From NCBI RefSeq assembly GCF_002735695.1, contig NZ_PDZH01000014.1, forward strand, positions 1 through 51,511: a stretch of 51,511 bases of DNA, in the 5' to 3' direction. This DNA is from Chitinimonas sp. BJB300. GTDB taxonomy: Bacteria; Pseudomonadota; Gammaproteobacteria; Burkholderiales; Chitinimonadaceae. A program made the translations under genes and the position numbers. The notes below the pieces were generated by a model. It was given only the letters and a program-made list of their open reading frames with translations, had not been told where the DNA came from and searched no databases. Every line of letters starts with the position of its first letter. Position 1 is the first letter of the stretch. Shown piece by piece: positions 1-8,578 of the stretch.

Positions 1-124
1 GAATGCCTGAGCATCAAGACGCAGAAGAACCCATTCGCACTTTGCCGCAAGTTACTGATCAACGCCTCCCGCGCGGCTTATGATCAGTTACAGCTGCTTC
101 TCGCAGCTACTGCGTAACATCAGT
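1..124 (+). mobile_element. 3' end of an IS transposase gene (partial, left edge)
   Basis: Frame 1 is open from the first base and ends in TAA at 115-117. It encodes 38 residues of a basic, Leu/Ala-rich C terminus (KNPFALCRKLLINASR in its middle). The 124 bases are repeated without mismatch, inverted, at 51385-51508, and the two flanks diverge right after CATCAGT. That pattern marks the end of a multicopy element rather than a host gene. The body of the element lies left of the window with its 3' end facing inward. I cannot assign an IS family from this fragment. Confidence 0.75.
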
Positions 125-127
125 TAT

Positions 128-267
128 GAACCTGTTTACGATCTGTCGCGAGCAGCTGTCAGCAGGGTGAAGCGCAGCGCAGAAACCGAATGTACTGTTG
201 TACATGAGGATTTCGAGCAGCAAATGAACCCTGATCACGGCTGCGCAGTAAGATCGTAGACAGGTTC
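128..267. mobile_element. Palindromic MITE-like element, copy A (diverged subfamily)
   Basis: A 140-bp segment bounded by GAACC and GGTTC. The ends form inverted repeats matching at 16 of 17 positions (GAACCTGTTTACGATCT against GAACCTGTCTACGATCT). The centre is a hairpin, ATGTAC TGTT GTACAT, with further pairing beside it, so the whole element can fold on itself. The right flank is TTA (268-270), which is the msrP stop codon on the minus strand. The left flank is TTAT, right at the end of the transposase fragment. The interior differs strongly from copies B and C, but TCGCGAGC, the end repeats and the central palindrome are kept. Confidence 0.7.
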
Positions 268-1215
268 TTAGAAATTAGCGCGTAAATCCATCCCTTTGTA
301 CAAGCCGGCCACCTCTTCTGCATAGCCATTGAACATCAAGGTCTTGCGCTTGAAGAACTCGCCAATACGCCGCTCATTGGCTTGGCTCCAACGTGGGTGG
401 TCCACCTCTGGGTTTACATTCGAGTAGAAACCATATTCGCTTGCATTGGCACGGGTCCAACTGCTAATTGGCTGCTTTTCCACAAGCCGGATCTTCACAA
501 TCGACTTGATGCTCTTGAAACCATATTTCCAAGGCACAACCAGCCTTATCGGCGCACCATTTTGCTTGGGCAAGGGCCTGCCATATAGGCCGACAGAGAG
601 AATAGCCAGGGGATGCATGGCCTCATCAATACGCAGGCCTTCCACATATGGCCAGTCCAACGAGCCAGTGCGCTGGCCTGGCATCTGGTCAGGCGCTTGC
701 AGGGTCGTGAACTCGACAAACTTGCCCTTGCTGGTGGGCTCCACCAACTTGAGCAATGCACTCAACGGCAAGCCAACCCAGGGAATCACCATCGACCAGC
801 CCTCCACACAGCGCAGGCGATAAATACGCTCCTCCAATGGCACGAGCTTGAGCAGGCTGTCGATGTCAAAACTACGCGGCTTGGCTACTTCGCCTTCCAC
901 CTGAACTATCCAGGGCTGGGTCTTCAAGGTGTGCGCGTTCTGGGCTGGGTCTCCCTTATCGGTACCGAACTCATAAAAATTGTTGTAGCTCGTGATCTCC
1001 GCCTGGCTGTTTTTCTGCTCGGTGGTGCTATAGCGGCTCTTGTAAAAGGTTGGTAGCGCAGATTTTTGCGGTGCAGGCGTAGGTGCCGCCATTGCCGGCA
1101 GCATGCTGGCAGCAGCGACAACCGCCGCGCCCTGCATCCATTCACGGCGATTCAGATAGACATGCTCTGGGGTGATCTCGCTCGGCGCGATTTCAGGGGG
1201 ACGATAGACGGACAT
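268..1215 (-). CDS. msrP: Protein-methionine-sulfoxide reductase catalytic subunit MsrP (YedY)
   Basis: A molybdopterin enzyme of the sulfite-oxidase fold that repairs oxidised methionine in periplasmic proteins. The 315-residue protein has a Tat signal near residue 23 (RREWMQ followed by a hydrophobic Ala-rich stretch), as expected for a periplasmic protein exported with its cofactor. The conserved cysteine that binds molybdenum is in RLRCVEGWS, and [18 protein letters not shown] is a family block. Length is normal. The start has AGGAG 7 bases upstream. The usual partner, the heme membrane protein MsrQ, normally follows msrP. Here a palindromic element and an IS end follow instead, so the partner is absent or displaced. 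Confident on family. Confidence 0.95.
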   Translation of the reverse strand: MSVYRPPEIAPSEITPEHVYLNRREWMQGAAVVAAASMLPAMAAPTPAPQKSALPTFYKSRYSTTEQKNSQAEITSYNNFYEFGTDKGDPAQNAHTLKTQPWIVQVEGEVAKPRSFDIDSLLKLVPLEERIYRLRCVEGWSMVIPWVGLPLSALLKLVEPTSKGKFVEFTTLQAPDQMPGQRTGSLDWPYVEGLRIDEAMHPLAILSVGLYGRPLPKQNGAPIRLVVPWKYGFKSIKSIVKIRLVEKQPISSWTRANASEYGFYSNVNPEVDHPRWSQANERRIGEFFKRKTLMFNGYAEEVAGLYKGMDLRANF

Positions 1216-1310
1216 AGCGCTACTCCTGCCACATTGGCTGCTTTGACCCTACTTGGTCGAGCCTGCTTGGGCTTTCTGACACACGTATCTCTTCGAAACG
1301 CAGCTGCTTA

Positions 1311-1449
1311 GAACCTATCTGAAGTCTCGCGAGCTAAGGCAAGATAAGGCGAAACAGCCGAGGAAGCAGCGTTTACAAGCGGTAAATGAGCATTCCAAGG
1401 ACGTTTTCAATGCCATATTGCCAACGCGCAGCAGACTTTAGGCAGGTTC
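1311..1449. mobile_element. Palindromic MITE-like element, copy B
   Basis: A 139-bp segment from GAACC to GGTTC, about 85 percent identical by hand alignment to copy C at 24103-24242. The ends are inverted repeats (14 of 17 matches). The centre is TTTAC-5 bases-GTAAA, and inner blocks pair as well, giving a full-length imperfect hairpin. It is flanked on both sides by TTA (1308-1310 and 1450-1452), a plausible 3-bp target duplication. The right TTA is the stop codon of the small membrane protein gene at 1450-1629. No reading frame inside looks real. It separates that gene from msrP. Confidence 0.8.
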
Positions 1450-1629
1450 TTAAAATCCATGCTGCCACCAATGCCAGCCCACCATCAACACCGATGAAGC
1501 CACTAGGGCAAACGCCAGGGTTTCGACATAGCTGCGAAAACGCCGGCGCGTATCGGGCTTGAGCAATGCATTCCATATCAACAGCGCCGCCAGCGCAAAC
1601 AATGCCAGGCGGACCAACTTAGCCAGCAT
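1450..1629 (-). CDS. Small two-helix membrane protein, 59 residues
   Basis: Family not recognised. The frame starts MLAKLVRLALFALAALLIW and ends VGWHWWQHGF. It shows one hydrophobic helix (about residues 5-22), a basic polar middle (KPDTRRRFRSY) and a second hydrophobic segment (about 36-52). The basic loop suggests both termini lie outside and the loop in the cytoplasm. It starts 18 bases after the stop of the upstream lipoprotein gene in the same direction, so the two are probably co-transcribed. The stop TAA is formed by the TTA flank of palindromic element B. A longer frame over the same DNA in another phase (1373-1576) runs into the mobile element and is not believed. Confidence 0.6.
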   Translation of the reverse strand: MLAKLVRLALFALAALLIWNALLKPDTRRRFRSYVETLAFALVASSVLMVGWHWWQHGF

Positions 1630-1646
1630 CAGTCAATTCCCAACCA

Positions 1647-1982
1647 TCACAAACACTCCACAACCCCTTCCGCATACTGGCGGGCCCCCAGCAGCGTGTT
1701 CTCCGTTCCCGACTTGTATTCATGCAGTTTCCACCCCCGGCAGCCCAGCGACTCAGTGTATTGCTCGGCTCGGCGTTGGAACAACTGTTCTGCCTGACCA
1801 TTGAAGACAATGGTGGAACCCATCACCCGCAAGCGGTACCGATGATTACCCAGATAACGCTCGCTGCTGTCCTGCAGCACACCATGGCTATCCGACAAAG
1901 TCTGCCCGGTTTGCTTCAGTTGTGAACAGCCTATTAGGGTCATCAGCAGTGTCATGACCATCAAACAAACCCGATAAGACAT
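1647..1982 (-). CDS. Small putative lipoprotein
   Basis: A 111-residue protein, counted from the ATG at 1982. A GTG four codons upstream is possible but adds nothing to the signal. The N terminus is a short signal (MSYRVCLMVMTLLMTLIGC) ending in the lipobox LIGC, so the mature protein should be a lipoprotein with Cys acylated. Two further Cys lie in the C-terminal half, in SLGCRGW and VVECL, and could form a disulfide. I do not recognise the domain. It is transcribed towards the small membrane gene and msrP. A candidate promoter lies about 70 bases upstream. Confidence 0.65.
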   Translation of the reverse strand: MSYRVCLMVMTLLMTLIGCSQLKQTGQTLSDSHGVLQDSSERYLGNHRYRLRVMGSTIVFNGQAEQLFQRRAEQYTESLGCRGWKLHEYKSGTENTLLGARQYAEGVVECL

Positions 1983-2047
1983 GAAGTTTTGCACCCAAAG
2001 TTAAAGTTATGGATTCATGGTTTTTTATAAACCCTTATTTGCAAAGG

Positions 2048-2075
2048 ATTATTACATTTCGTTTGAGGTTTACAA
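2048..2075 (-). promoter_or_regulatory. Candidate promoter for the lipoprotein gene
   Basis: On the minus strand TTGTAA (2070-2075) is followed after 16 bases by AATAAT (2048-2053), within a markedly AT-rich stretch. It fits a sigma-70 promoter reading to the gene that starts at 1982. Sequence match only. Confidence 0.35.
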
Positions 2076-2123
2076 ATAAGCGCTAAGTGATTGTAGCAAA
2101 AACAAAATTTCCACTTTCCACCC

Positions 2124-2153
2124 TTGACCCATGTCGAAATGTTGCCCTATAGT
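2124..2153 (+). promoter_or_regulatory. Candidate main promoter of the division/cell wall cluster
   Basis: TTGACC at 2124-2129 and TATAGT at 2148-2153 with 18 bases between them form a good sigma-70 promoter. It lies about 130 bases upstream of mraZ, and the -10 box runs directly into the 10-bp repeats of the MraZ operator. This matches the arrangement of the mra promoter in other proteobacteria. Confidence 0.65.
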
Positions 2154-2190
2154 GGGACGCAGTGGGACAAAGTGGTGAAAAGTGTTTTAT
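2151..2190 (+). promoter_or_regulatory. MraZ operator: phased 10-bp direct repeats
   Basis: Four consecutive 10-base units each begin AGTG, at 2151, 2161, 2171 and 2181. The first two read AGTGGGAC, the third AGTGGTGA, and the fourth keeps only AGTG. MraZ is known to bind tandem TGGG-type repeats with one-helical-turn spacing upstream of its own gene. The repeats overlap the -10 box and the likely start point, so MraZ should repress here. Autoregulation is inferred from the family. Confidence 0.75.
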
Positions 2191-2281
2191 TTGCCTCAAA
2201 TTCGTAGTAAGTCGGGTTCGCTACCCCGCTCGGTAGCCCGGCCTGGTTTCACTCCCTAAACAGGGGAAAACGGCGGTATAT

Positions 2282-2728
2282 ATGTTCGGCGGCGTAGCCA
2301 CTCTCAACCTCGACAGCAAAGGGCGCCTGGCCATTCCGGCCAAGCATCGCGACGCCCTGCTGCAAAGTTGCGGCGGACGCCTCACTGTGACGGTTGACCC
2401 GAGCCAGTGTCTGCTGATCTACCCCCAGCCAGCCTGGGAGCCGGTACGAGACAAACTGAACAACCTCCCCGCATTCAATCCACATGCCCGCGCCCTGCAG
2501 CGCCTGATTCTTGGTCATGCAGAAGAAGTTGAACTCGACTCGGCCGGCCGTATCCTTGTCTCCCCCGCCCTGCGCGCCTTTGCCGGGCTCGACCGCGCTG
2601 TTGCGCTAGTCGGCCTCGGTTCCAAGTTCGAACTGTGGGATGAAATAAAATGGCAGGCCCAGACGGCTGCCGCCCTGGCGATGTCACCCGAAGACATCGC
2701 CACGCAATTGGAAGGTTTTGTGCTGTGA
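2282..2728 (+). CDS. mraZ: Transcriptional regulator MraZ
   Basis: An AbrB-fold DNA-binding protein, first gene of the dcw cluster and its autorepressor. The 148 residues carry the two tandem SpoVT/AbrB-like halves: the first with [14 protein letters not shown] (about residues 10-23), the second with [16 protein letters not shown] (about 83-98). Length and start agree with the family. An AGGGGA lies rather far (about 13 bases) upstream of the ATG. The stop codon overlaps the GTG start of rsmH. Its operator repeats are at 2151-2190. Confidence 0.96.
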   Translation: MFGGVATLNLDSKGRLAIPAKHRDALLQSCGGRLTVTVDPSQCLLIYPQPAWEPVRDKLNNLPAFNPHARALQRLILGHAEEVELDSAGRILVSPALRAFAGLDRAVALVGLGSKFELWDEIKWQAQTAAALAMSPEDIATQLEGFVL

Positions 2729-3678
2729 GTGCCGCTGTTTTTACCCACCGCACAGTGTTGCTGACTGAAGCGGTGGTGGGATTGAACGTACAGCCCGATG
2801 GTGTGTACGTCGACTGTACATATGGCCGTGGTGGCCATTCCCGTTTGATCCTTTCCCAGTTGGGCCCCAAAGGCCGGCTGATTGCGTTCGACCGCGACCC
2901 AGCGGCCGTGGCAAATGCCAAAACCATCGACGACCCGCGTTTCCACATAGTGCATGAAGGCTTTTCCCGCCTTGACAGCGCATTGGATGCACTCGGGATC
3001 GACAAGGTGGACGGCGTGCTGATGGACCTTGGTGTGTCATCACCGCAGATTGACGAAGCCGCACGCGGTTTCAGCTTTCGTTTTGATGCACCGTTGGATA
3101 TGCGCATGGATACGACCCGCGGTCAGACGGCTGCGGAATGGTTGGCGACGGCTGAACAAGCCGATATCGCGGAGGTGATTAGAGACTATGGCGAAGAACG
3201 GTTTGCTAAACAGGTTGCAAGCGCGATTGTTACGGCTCGGGCGCTCGAACCTATCGACACAACAGGACAACTTGCCAAGATCGTGGCAACGGCCGTCCGC
3301 ACCCGGGAGCCGGGCCAGGATCCGGCGACGCGCACCTTCCAGGCTGTACGGATTTACATCAATCGTGAGCTTGAGGAATTGTCGTTAACCCTCCCGCAGG
3401 CATTCCAACGCCTGTGCACTGGTGGCCGGCTGTCGGTCATCGCCTTCCATTCGCTGGAGGATCGTATCGTCAAACGCTTCATGGTTGATGCCGCCACGGC
3501 CGACAAGCTGCCAAGCCGCCTGCCCGTACGCGCGGCCGACATTGGTGAAGCGCCACTGAAGCTGGTAGGTAAAGCCGCCCGCGCCAGCAAAGCGGAGATC
3601 GATGAAAACCCACGGGCGCGCAGTGCCATCCTACGCGTCGCCGAGCGCAGTCACGCGCCCATTCCGGTGCAGAAGTAA
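2725..3678 (+). CDS. rsmH: 16S rRNA (cytosine(1402)-N(4))-methyltransferase RsmH (MraW)
   Basis: Methylates N4 of C1402 in the ribosomal P site using S-adenosylmethionine. The frame is open far into mraZ, but the protein starts at the GTG overlapping the mraZ stop (GTGA), giving [16 protein letters not shown] at the N terminus and 317 residues, the usual size. The SAM-binding region is [10 protein letters not shown] (about residues 32-41) and [21 protein letters not shown] and [15 protein letters not shown] are family signatures. It is translationally coupled to mraZ and followed by ftsL after 5 bases. Confidence 0.96.
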   Translation: MSAAVFTHRTVLLTEAVVGLNVQPDGVYVDCTYGRGGHSRLILSQLGPKGRLIAFDRDPAAVANAKTIDDPRFHIVHEGFSRLDSALDALGIDKVDGVLMDLGVSSPQIDEAARGFSFRFDAPLDMRMDTTRGQTAAEWLATAEQADIAEVIRDYGEERFAKQVASAIVTARALEPIDTTGQLAKIVATAVRTREPGQDPATRTFQAVRIYINRELEELSLTLPQAFQRLCTGGRLSVIAFHSLEDRIVKRFMVDAATADKLPSRLPVRAADIGEAPLKLVGKAARASKAEIDENPRARSAILRVAERSHAPIPVQK

Positions 3679-3683
3679 ATCAA

Positions 3684-3962
3684 GTGACGCGCTTGAACCT
3701 GCTCCTGCTCTTTGCCCTGATCGCCTGTGCGCTGGGGGTTGTCACCTCGCAGCATAAGGCGCGGCGGGCCTATATGGACTTGCAAAAGGCCCAGACCGCA
3801 TCGTCGCGGCTGGAAGTCGAATGGGGCCAACTTCAGCTGGAGCAAAGTACCTGGGCTATGCATTCGCGCATCGAAACCGAAGCCGCCAGTCGCCTCAATA
3901 TGCGTGTGCCTGACAGTAACCACACCCAGATCGTCCCCGTAGGCAAGGGTCTCGACCAATGA
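3684..3962 (+). CDS. ftsL: Cell division protein FtsL
   Basis: A bitopic membrane protein of the FtsQLB complex, which activates septal peptidoglycan synthesis. The 92 residues show a short cytoplasmic N terminus, one membrane helix (about residues 4-21) and a periplasmic heptad-patterned coiled coil (about 25-75). The start is GTG. The stop overlaps the ftsI start (ATGA), as in other proteobacteria. Sequence conservation in this family is poor, so the call rests on position, size and topology. Confidence 0.92.
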   Translation: MTRLNLLLLFALIACALGVVTSQHKARRAYMDLQKAQTASSRLEVEWGQLQLEQSTWAMHSRIETEAASRLNMRVPDSNHTQIVPVGKGLDQ

Positions 3963-5701
3963 CCACTTACCGTACTTCCCCAAACCCAGTGCTCAAGCTG
4001 CAGATGTGGCGTGCCTGGCTCGTATTGGCCGGCTTGCTCATTCTATTCAGTGTATTGATTGGCCGCGCCACCTATTTGATGACCTTCAAGGAAGAATTCC
4101 TACGGGAACAAGGCGAAGCGCGCTATTTCCGCAAACTGACGCTGGAAGCCAATCGCGGCATGATTACCGACCGCAATGGCGAGCCATTGGCGATTTCAAC
4201 CCCGGTGCAGTCGATCTGGGCCAGCCCGTCTGGCATGCCGCCGATGAGCCATCAGCAGCTGATCGCGCTGTCCAAAGCCCTGGGCATGAGCCCTGAAGAT
4301 ATCAAAGCAAAGCTGGCCAACAAGAAGCGTGACTTTGTCTTTCTGAAACGGCAGATGAGCCCCGAGGCCGCGGCCCGGGTCATCGGCTTGGCCATACCCG
4401 GCGTATCCAAACAAAACGAATATCGCCGCTATTACCCGGCTGGCGAGGTGATGGCCCATATCATCGGCTTCACCGATATCGACAACAAAGGCCAGGAAGG
4501 CTTCGAGCTGACGCGCGAAAGTATGCTGGCAGGCAAGGCCGGAAGTCGCCAGGTGATTCGCGATCGCCGCGGTTACATCGTCGAGGACGTGACCAGTATC
4601 GAAAAACCGCGCGACGGCCAGACACTGACGCTATCCATCGACCGCAAGATCCAATACCTGGCATTCCGCGAGTTGAAAAACGCCGTGGAGGTCAATCAGG
4701 CCAAAGGCGGCGGTATTGTCGTGCTGGATGCCCAGACCGGCGAAGTGCTGGCGCTGGCCAACTACCCTAGTTACAACCCAAACAACCGGGTCAATTACGA
4801 CCCCGCAGCCCGCCGCAACCGCGCGATTACCGACTTGTATGAACCGGGCTCAACCATGAAGCCGCTGAGTATTTCCGCAGCATTGGAGAGCGGGAAATTC
4901 AAACCTGAAACCGTCATGTCCACCAATAACGGCACCTTGACTATAGGCCCTGCCACTATTCGCGACGTTCATTCCTACGGGCCACTCAGTTTGGCCAACA
5001 TCATCAAGAAATCCAGCAACGTCGGCACTGCCAAGGTTGCGCTGGAATTGTCACGGGAATATCTGTGGAATTTCTACGACTCCGTCGGCGTCGGCGAAGC
5101 GCCGCGTAGCGGCTTCCCTGGCGAAGCCTCTGGCCGCCTGCGTCCATGGAAAACCTGGCGGCCCATTGAGCAAGCCACGATGTCCTACGGCTATGGCTTG
5201 TCGGTCAGCCTTCTGCAAATGGCCAAGGCTTATCAGGCATTCGCCACCGATGGCGAAATTCGCCCAGTGACCTTCCAGAAACTGGTTGCCCCTCTGCCCG
5301 GCAAACGCGTCATGAGCGCCCAAACCGCTGAAGAAGTAAGAAACATGCTCGAAACCGTCACCCAACCGGGCGGCACAGCCTTACGTGCCCAAGTCGTAGG
5401 GTACCGGGTGGGCGGTAAAACGGGTACCTCCAAGAAATTGGCTGGCGGCAGCTACGTTGGCACAAAAGCCTATGTGGGTTCCTTCGTCGGTATCGCACCG
5501 ATCTCCAATCCGCGCCTGGTCGTGGCGGTGATGATCGACGAGCCAGGTGGTGCATCCATCTATGGCGGTACCGTAGCTGCCCCTACCTTCAGCAGCGTGG
5601 TTGCCGGCAGCTTACGCATGCTGGGCGTACCGCCCGATGCACCACTAAACAATATTCTGCTGCCCGACCCAGCAGAGCCTGAGGTAAAGGAGGAAACATG
5701 A
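3959..5701 (+). CDS. ftsI: Septal peptidoglycan transpeptidase FtsI (PBP3)
   Basis: A class B penicillin-binding protein that cross-links peptidoglycan at the septum with FtsW. It has an N-terminal membrane anchor (about residues 17-38), then the pedestal domain (NRGMITDRNGEPLA near residue 65), then the transpeptidase. The three active-site motifs are present: S298-x-x-K301 (GSTMKP), S352-S353-N354 and K487-T-G (GGKTGTSKK). Its 580 residues are normal for the family. It overlaps ftsL and murE by ATGA. Confidence 0.97.
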   Translation: MTTYRTSPNPVLKLQMWRAWLVLAGLLILFSVLIGRATYLMTFKEEFLREQGEARYFRKLTLEANRGMITDRNGEPLAISTPVQSIWASPSGMPPMSHQQLIALSKALGMSPEDIKAKLANKKRDFVFLKRQMSPEAAARVIGLAIPGVSKQNEYRRYYPAGEVMAHIIGFTDIDNKGQEGFELTRESMLAGKAGSRQVIRDRRGYIVEDVTSIEKPRDGQTLTLSIDRKIQYLAFRELKNAVEVNQAKGGGIVVLDAQTGEVLALANYPSYNPNNRVNYDPAARRNRAITDLYEPGSTMKPLSISAALESGKFKPETVMSTNNGTLTIGPATIRDVHSYGPLSLANIIKKSSNVGTAKVALELSREYLWNFYDSVGVGEAPRSGFPGEASGRLRPWKTWRPIEQATMSYGYGLSVSLLQMAKAYQAFATDGEIRPVTFQKLVAPLPGKRVMSAQTAEEVRNMLETVTQPGGTALRAQVVGYRVGGKTGTSKKLAGGSYVGTKAYVGSFVGIAPISNPRLVVAVMIDEPGGASIYGGTVAAPTFSSVVAGSLRMLGVPPDAPLNNILLPDPAEPEVKEET

Positions 5702-7188
5702 AGCCAGCCAGCTGGGCCCTGCCTTCTCTGGATTGGACTGCGATTGATGCCATTGCAGCCGGTCGTCACCTCGTTGCCGACAGCCGCCGGGTAAAACCCG
5801 GCGATGCCTTTTTGGCGTTCCAAGGCGAGTACAGCGATGGTCGCAGTCATATCGCCAATGCCATTGCGGCAGGCGCCGGCTGCGTGCTGTGGGAAGCAGA
5901 GAATTTCAGCTGGCCGGTTGATTGGCAAACGCCAAACCTTGCTATCCCGCAACTTCGGGCGCAGGCCGGCATCATCGCCAGCCATTTACTTGGCAATCCA
6001 AGCCAGTCGCTCTGGACCATCGGCATCACCGGAACCAATGGAAAAACCAGCTGTGCACATTGGCTAGCACAAGCCTTTACCTTATTGGGCAAGCGACCCG
6101 TATTGCTCGGCACCCTGGGCTACGGCGCGCTGGACGCCTTAACCGAAGCCAGTCACACCACACCCGATGCTTTGCGCCTACATAACCTGCTGGCCGAGTT
6201 TCGTGAGACGGGTGCAACCCATTTAGCCATGGAAGTCAGCTCGCATGGCATCGAACAAGCCCGCGTCCATGGCGTCGAGTTTGACGTGGCGGTCTTCACA
6301 AATTTGACGCGCGACCACCTCGACTACCACGGCAGCATGGCGGCCTATGGCGCAGCCAAGCGTAAGCTTTTTGAGTGGGAAGGATTGCAAACAGCCATCA
6401 TCAATTCGGACGACGCATTTGGCGTCGAATTGCTGGAGCAGATCCCCAAAACGTTGACGCTGAGCTACGGCCTAAATGATGGCGACCTACGCGCCACCAA
6501 ATTGGCGTGCAATCTGGACGGCATCCACATGCACATCAGCTCACCTTGGGGCCCAGCCGAACTCAAGAGCCCACTATTAGGAAGTTTCAACGCCTATAAC
6601 CTGTTGGCGTGTTTGGGTGTGCTGCTGAAAAGCGATGTATCACTTGCCGATGCGGTTGCCGTGCTAGAGCAAGTTGAGTCAGCCAAGGGACGTATGCAAC
6701 GGCTGGGCGGGGGAAAGAAGCCACTGCTGGTGGTCGATTATGCCCATACGCCCGATGCGCTTGAAAATGCCTTGAGCACTTTGCGTGAAGTCCTTCCAGC
6801 AAGCCGTCGACTGTTCTGTGTCTTTGGCTGTGGCGGCGACCGTGACAAAGGTAAACGGCCCCAGATGGGCCGCATTGCCTGCCATTTGGCCGACACTGTG
6901 ATCATCACCAACGACAACCCACGCAAGGAAGACCCCAAGGCCATCATCCGCGACATCCTGGCTGGCGTGGATGGTGTCGCAGCCAAGCACATCAACCGAG
7001 GCGACTACAGCATTTTGAGCAATCGGGCCGCCGCCATCCGTTCGGCCATCGAGTTGGCTGAACCTGGCGATATCGTGCTGATTGCTGGTAAGGGACACGA
7101 GGAGTACCAGGACGCGAATGGCGTAAAAACGCCATTCAGCGATGTAAATGAAGCAGAAGCCGCACTTGCGGTTTGGAAAGCGCTGTAG
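5698..7188 (+). CDS. murE: UDP-MurNAc-tripeptide synthetase MurE (meso-DAP adding)
   Basis: A cytoplasmic ATP-dependent Mur ligase adding the third stem amino acid to UDP-MurNAc-Ala-Glu. Domains in order: UDP-binding N-terminal domain (with VADSRRVKPGDAF), ATP domain with GTNGKT at 112-117, and C-terminal ligase domain. The motif DNPR at residues 406-409 is the signature for meso-diaminopimelate rather than lysine, as expected in a Gram-negative cell. Its 496 residues fit. It overlaps ftsI by ATGA and is followed by murF after 3 bases. Confidence 0.97.
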   Translation: MKPASWALPSLDWTAIDAIAAGRHLVADSRRVKPGDAFLAFQGEYSDGRSHIANAIAAGAGCVLWEAENFSWPVDWQTPNLAIPQLRAQAGIIASHLLGNPSQSLWTIGITGTNGKTSCAHWLAQAFTLLGKRPVLLGTLGYGALDALTEASHTTPDALRLHNLLAEFRETGATHLAMEVSSHGIEQARVHGVEFDVAVFTNLTRDHLDYHGSMAAYGAAKRKLFEWEGLQTAIINSDDAFGVELLEQIPKTLTLSYGLNDGDLRATKLACNLDGIHMHISSPWGPAELKSPLLGSFNAYNLLACLGVLLKSDVSLADAVAVLEQVESAKGRMQRLGGGKKPLLVVDYAHTPDALENALSTLREVLPASRRLFCVFGCGGDRDKGKRPQMGRIACHLADTVIITNDNPRKEDPKAIIRDILAGVDGVAAKHINRGDYSILSNRAAAIRSAIELAEPGDIVLIAGKGHEEYQDANGVKTPFSDVNEAEAALAVWKAL

Positions 7189-7191
7189 AAC

Positions 7192-8577
7192 ATGAGCAAG
7201 CCCATACTGACCCTGTCTGTCACCGCCAGCGCCGTCAACGGCCAGCTGCAGGGTGAAGCTGCGGCCAGTTTCACCCGCGTCAGCACGGATAGTCGTGACA
7301 TTCAAACCGGTGACCTGTTTGTCGCCTTACGTGGCGACCGCTTCGACGGCCACGATTACGCTGTACAGGCATTAGCGCAAGGCGCTGCATGTGTCCTAGT
7401 CGAAAATGGTCGCCTGCCTGAACTCACCGGCAATCGTATCGAGGTAGACGACACACTAGCGGCATTAGGTCATTTGGCCGCCTACTGGCGTCAGCAGTTC
7501 AACATCCCGGTAATCGGTATCACAGGCTCAAACGGCAAGACCTCGGTCAAGGAAATGCTGGCGACTATCTTGCGCAACAAGGTAGGCGAACAGGCTGTGC
7601 TGGCCACAGCCGGGAATATGAACAACCACATCGGCTTGCCGCTGATGCTCATGCGCCTTACGGCCGAGCATCAATATGCCGTGCTGGAGCTGGGAATGAA
7701 CCATTTTGGCGAGATCAGCTATCTCACCAAGATCGCCAAACCCGATGTGGCGTTGCTCAATAATGCAGGCTCGGCACACCTAGAGTTCCTTGGTTCCATT
7801 GAGGGCGTGGCACGGGCCAAAGGTGAGATCTTCGAAGGCTTGGCAAGCGATGGCGTCGCTATCCTCAATGGCGACGATATCTACGCGCCTTTATGGCGCG
7901 AACTTGCCAACCACCGAACCGTACTGGACTTCGGCCTGCATAGTGGCAACGTGCATGCTGCCGACGTGCAGCTCAAGCCGCTCGAAAGTCATTTCCAGAT
8001 AGTGCTACCGGCTGGTACGGCAGCAGTAAAGCTGCAAGTACCAGGTGAACATAACGTCCGCAACGCCCTGGCTGCCGCATCGGTTGCCGTTGCAATGGGG
8101 CTGATGCCCGACGAAATCGCGACCGGGCTCAATACCTATGTTGGCACCAAGGGGCGCTTGCAGCAAAAGCGGGCCAGCAATGGCGCGTTGGTTATCGACG
8201 ATAGCTACAACGCCAACCCCAATTCCATGCACGCCGCCGTGGATGTGCTGGCGGTCCAGCCCGGTAAACGCCTGTTGGTATTGGGCGATATGGGGGAAAT
8301 CGGTGTCGATATCGCAGAACGACATCGCGAAATCGGTGTCTATGCACGCCAACAGGGTATTGAGCGTTTGTTCGCCGTTGGCGAGCAAATGCAACAAGCC
8401 GTCGCCGGTTTTGGCGATGGCGCCAATTGGTTTGCCAACCACACCGCCCTACTCGTTGCCCTCCGCACAGAACTTACGCCCAGCACAACGGTAGTGGTGA
8501 AGGGGTCGCGCTTCATGCAAATGGAGCGCGTGGTAAATGCATTGACCCAGCCGGCTGCCGGCATGGGAGAAAAATAA
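7192..8577 (+). CDS. murF: UDP-MurNAc-tripeptide-D-Ala-D-Ala ligase MurF
   Basis: Adds the D-Ala-D-Ala dipeptide (made by the Ddl encoded downstream) to UDP-MurNAc-tripeptide. The N-terminal domain carries [19 protein letters not shown]. The ATP loop is GSNGKT from residue 112, followed by [11 protein letters not shown] and the C-terminal domain with [10 protein letters not shown]. These are standard MurF blocks. Its 461 residues fit. It lies 3 bases after murE and 1 base before mraY, so it is within one operon. Confidence 0.97.
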   Translation: MSKPILTLSVTASAVNGQLQGEAAASFTRVSTDSRDIQTGDLFVALRGDRFDGHDYAVQALAQGAACVLVENGRLPELTGNRIEVDDTLAALGHLAAYWRQQFNIPVIGITGSNGKTSVKEMLATILRNKVGEQAVLATAGNMNNHIGLPLMLMRLTAEHQYAVLELGMNHFGEISYLTKIAKPDVALLNNAGSAHLEFLGSIEGVARAKGEIFEGLASDGVAILNGDDIYAPLWRELANHRTVLDFGLHSGNVHAADVQLKPLESHFQIVLPAGTAAVKLQVPGEHNVRNALAAASVAVAMGLMPDEIATGLNTYVGTKGRLQQKRASNGALVIDDSYNANPNSMHAAVDVLAVQPGKRLLVLGDMGEIGVDIAERHREIGVYARQQGIERLFAVGEQMQQAVAGFGDGANWFANHTALLVALRTELTPSTTVVVKGSRFMQMERVVNALTQPAAGMGEK

Positions 8578-8578
8578 T

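Noticed and set aside
1373-1576. A 67-codon minus-strand frame.
   Set aside because: It runs from the small membrane gene in the wrong phase into mobile element B and has no sensible composition.
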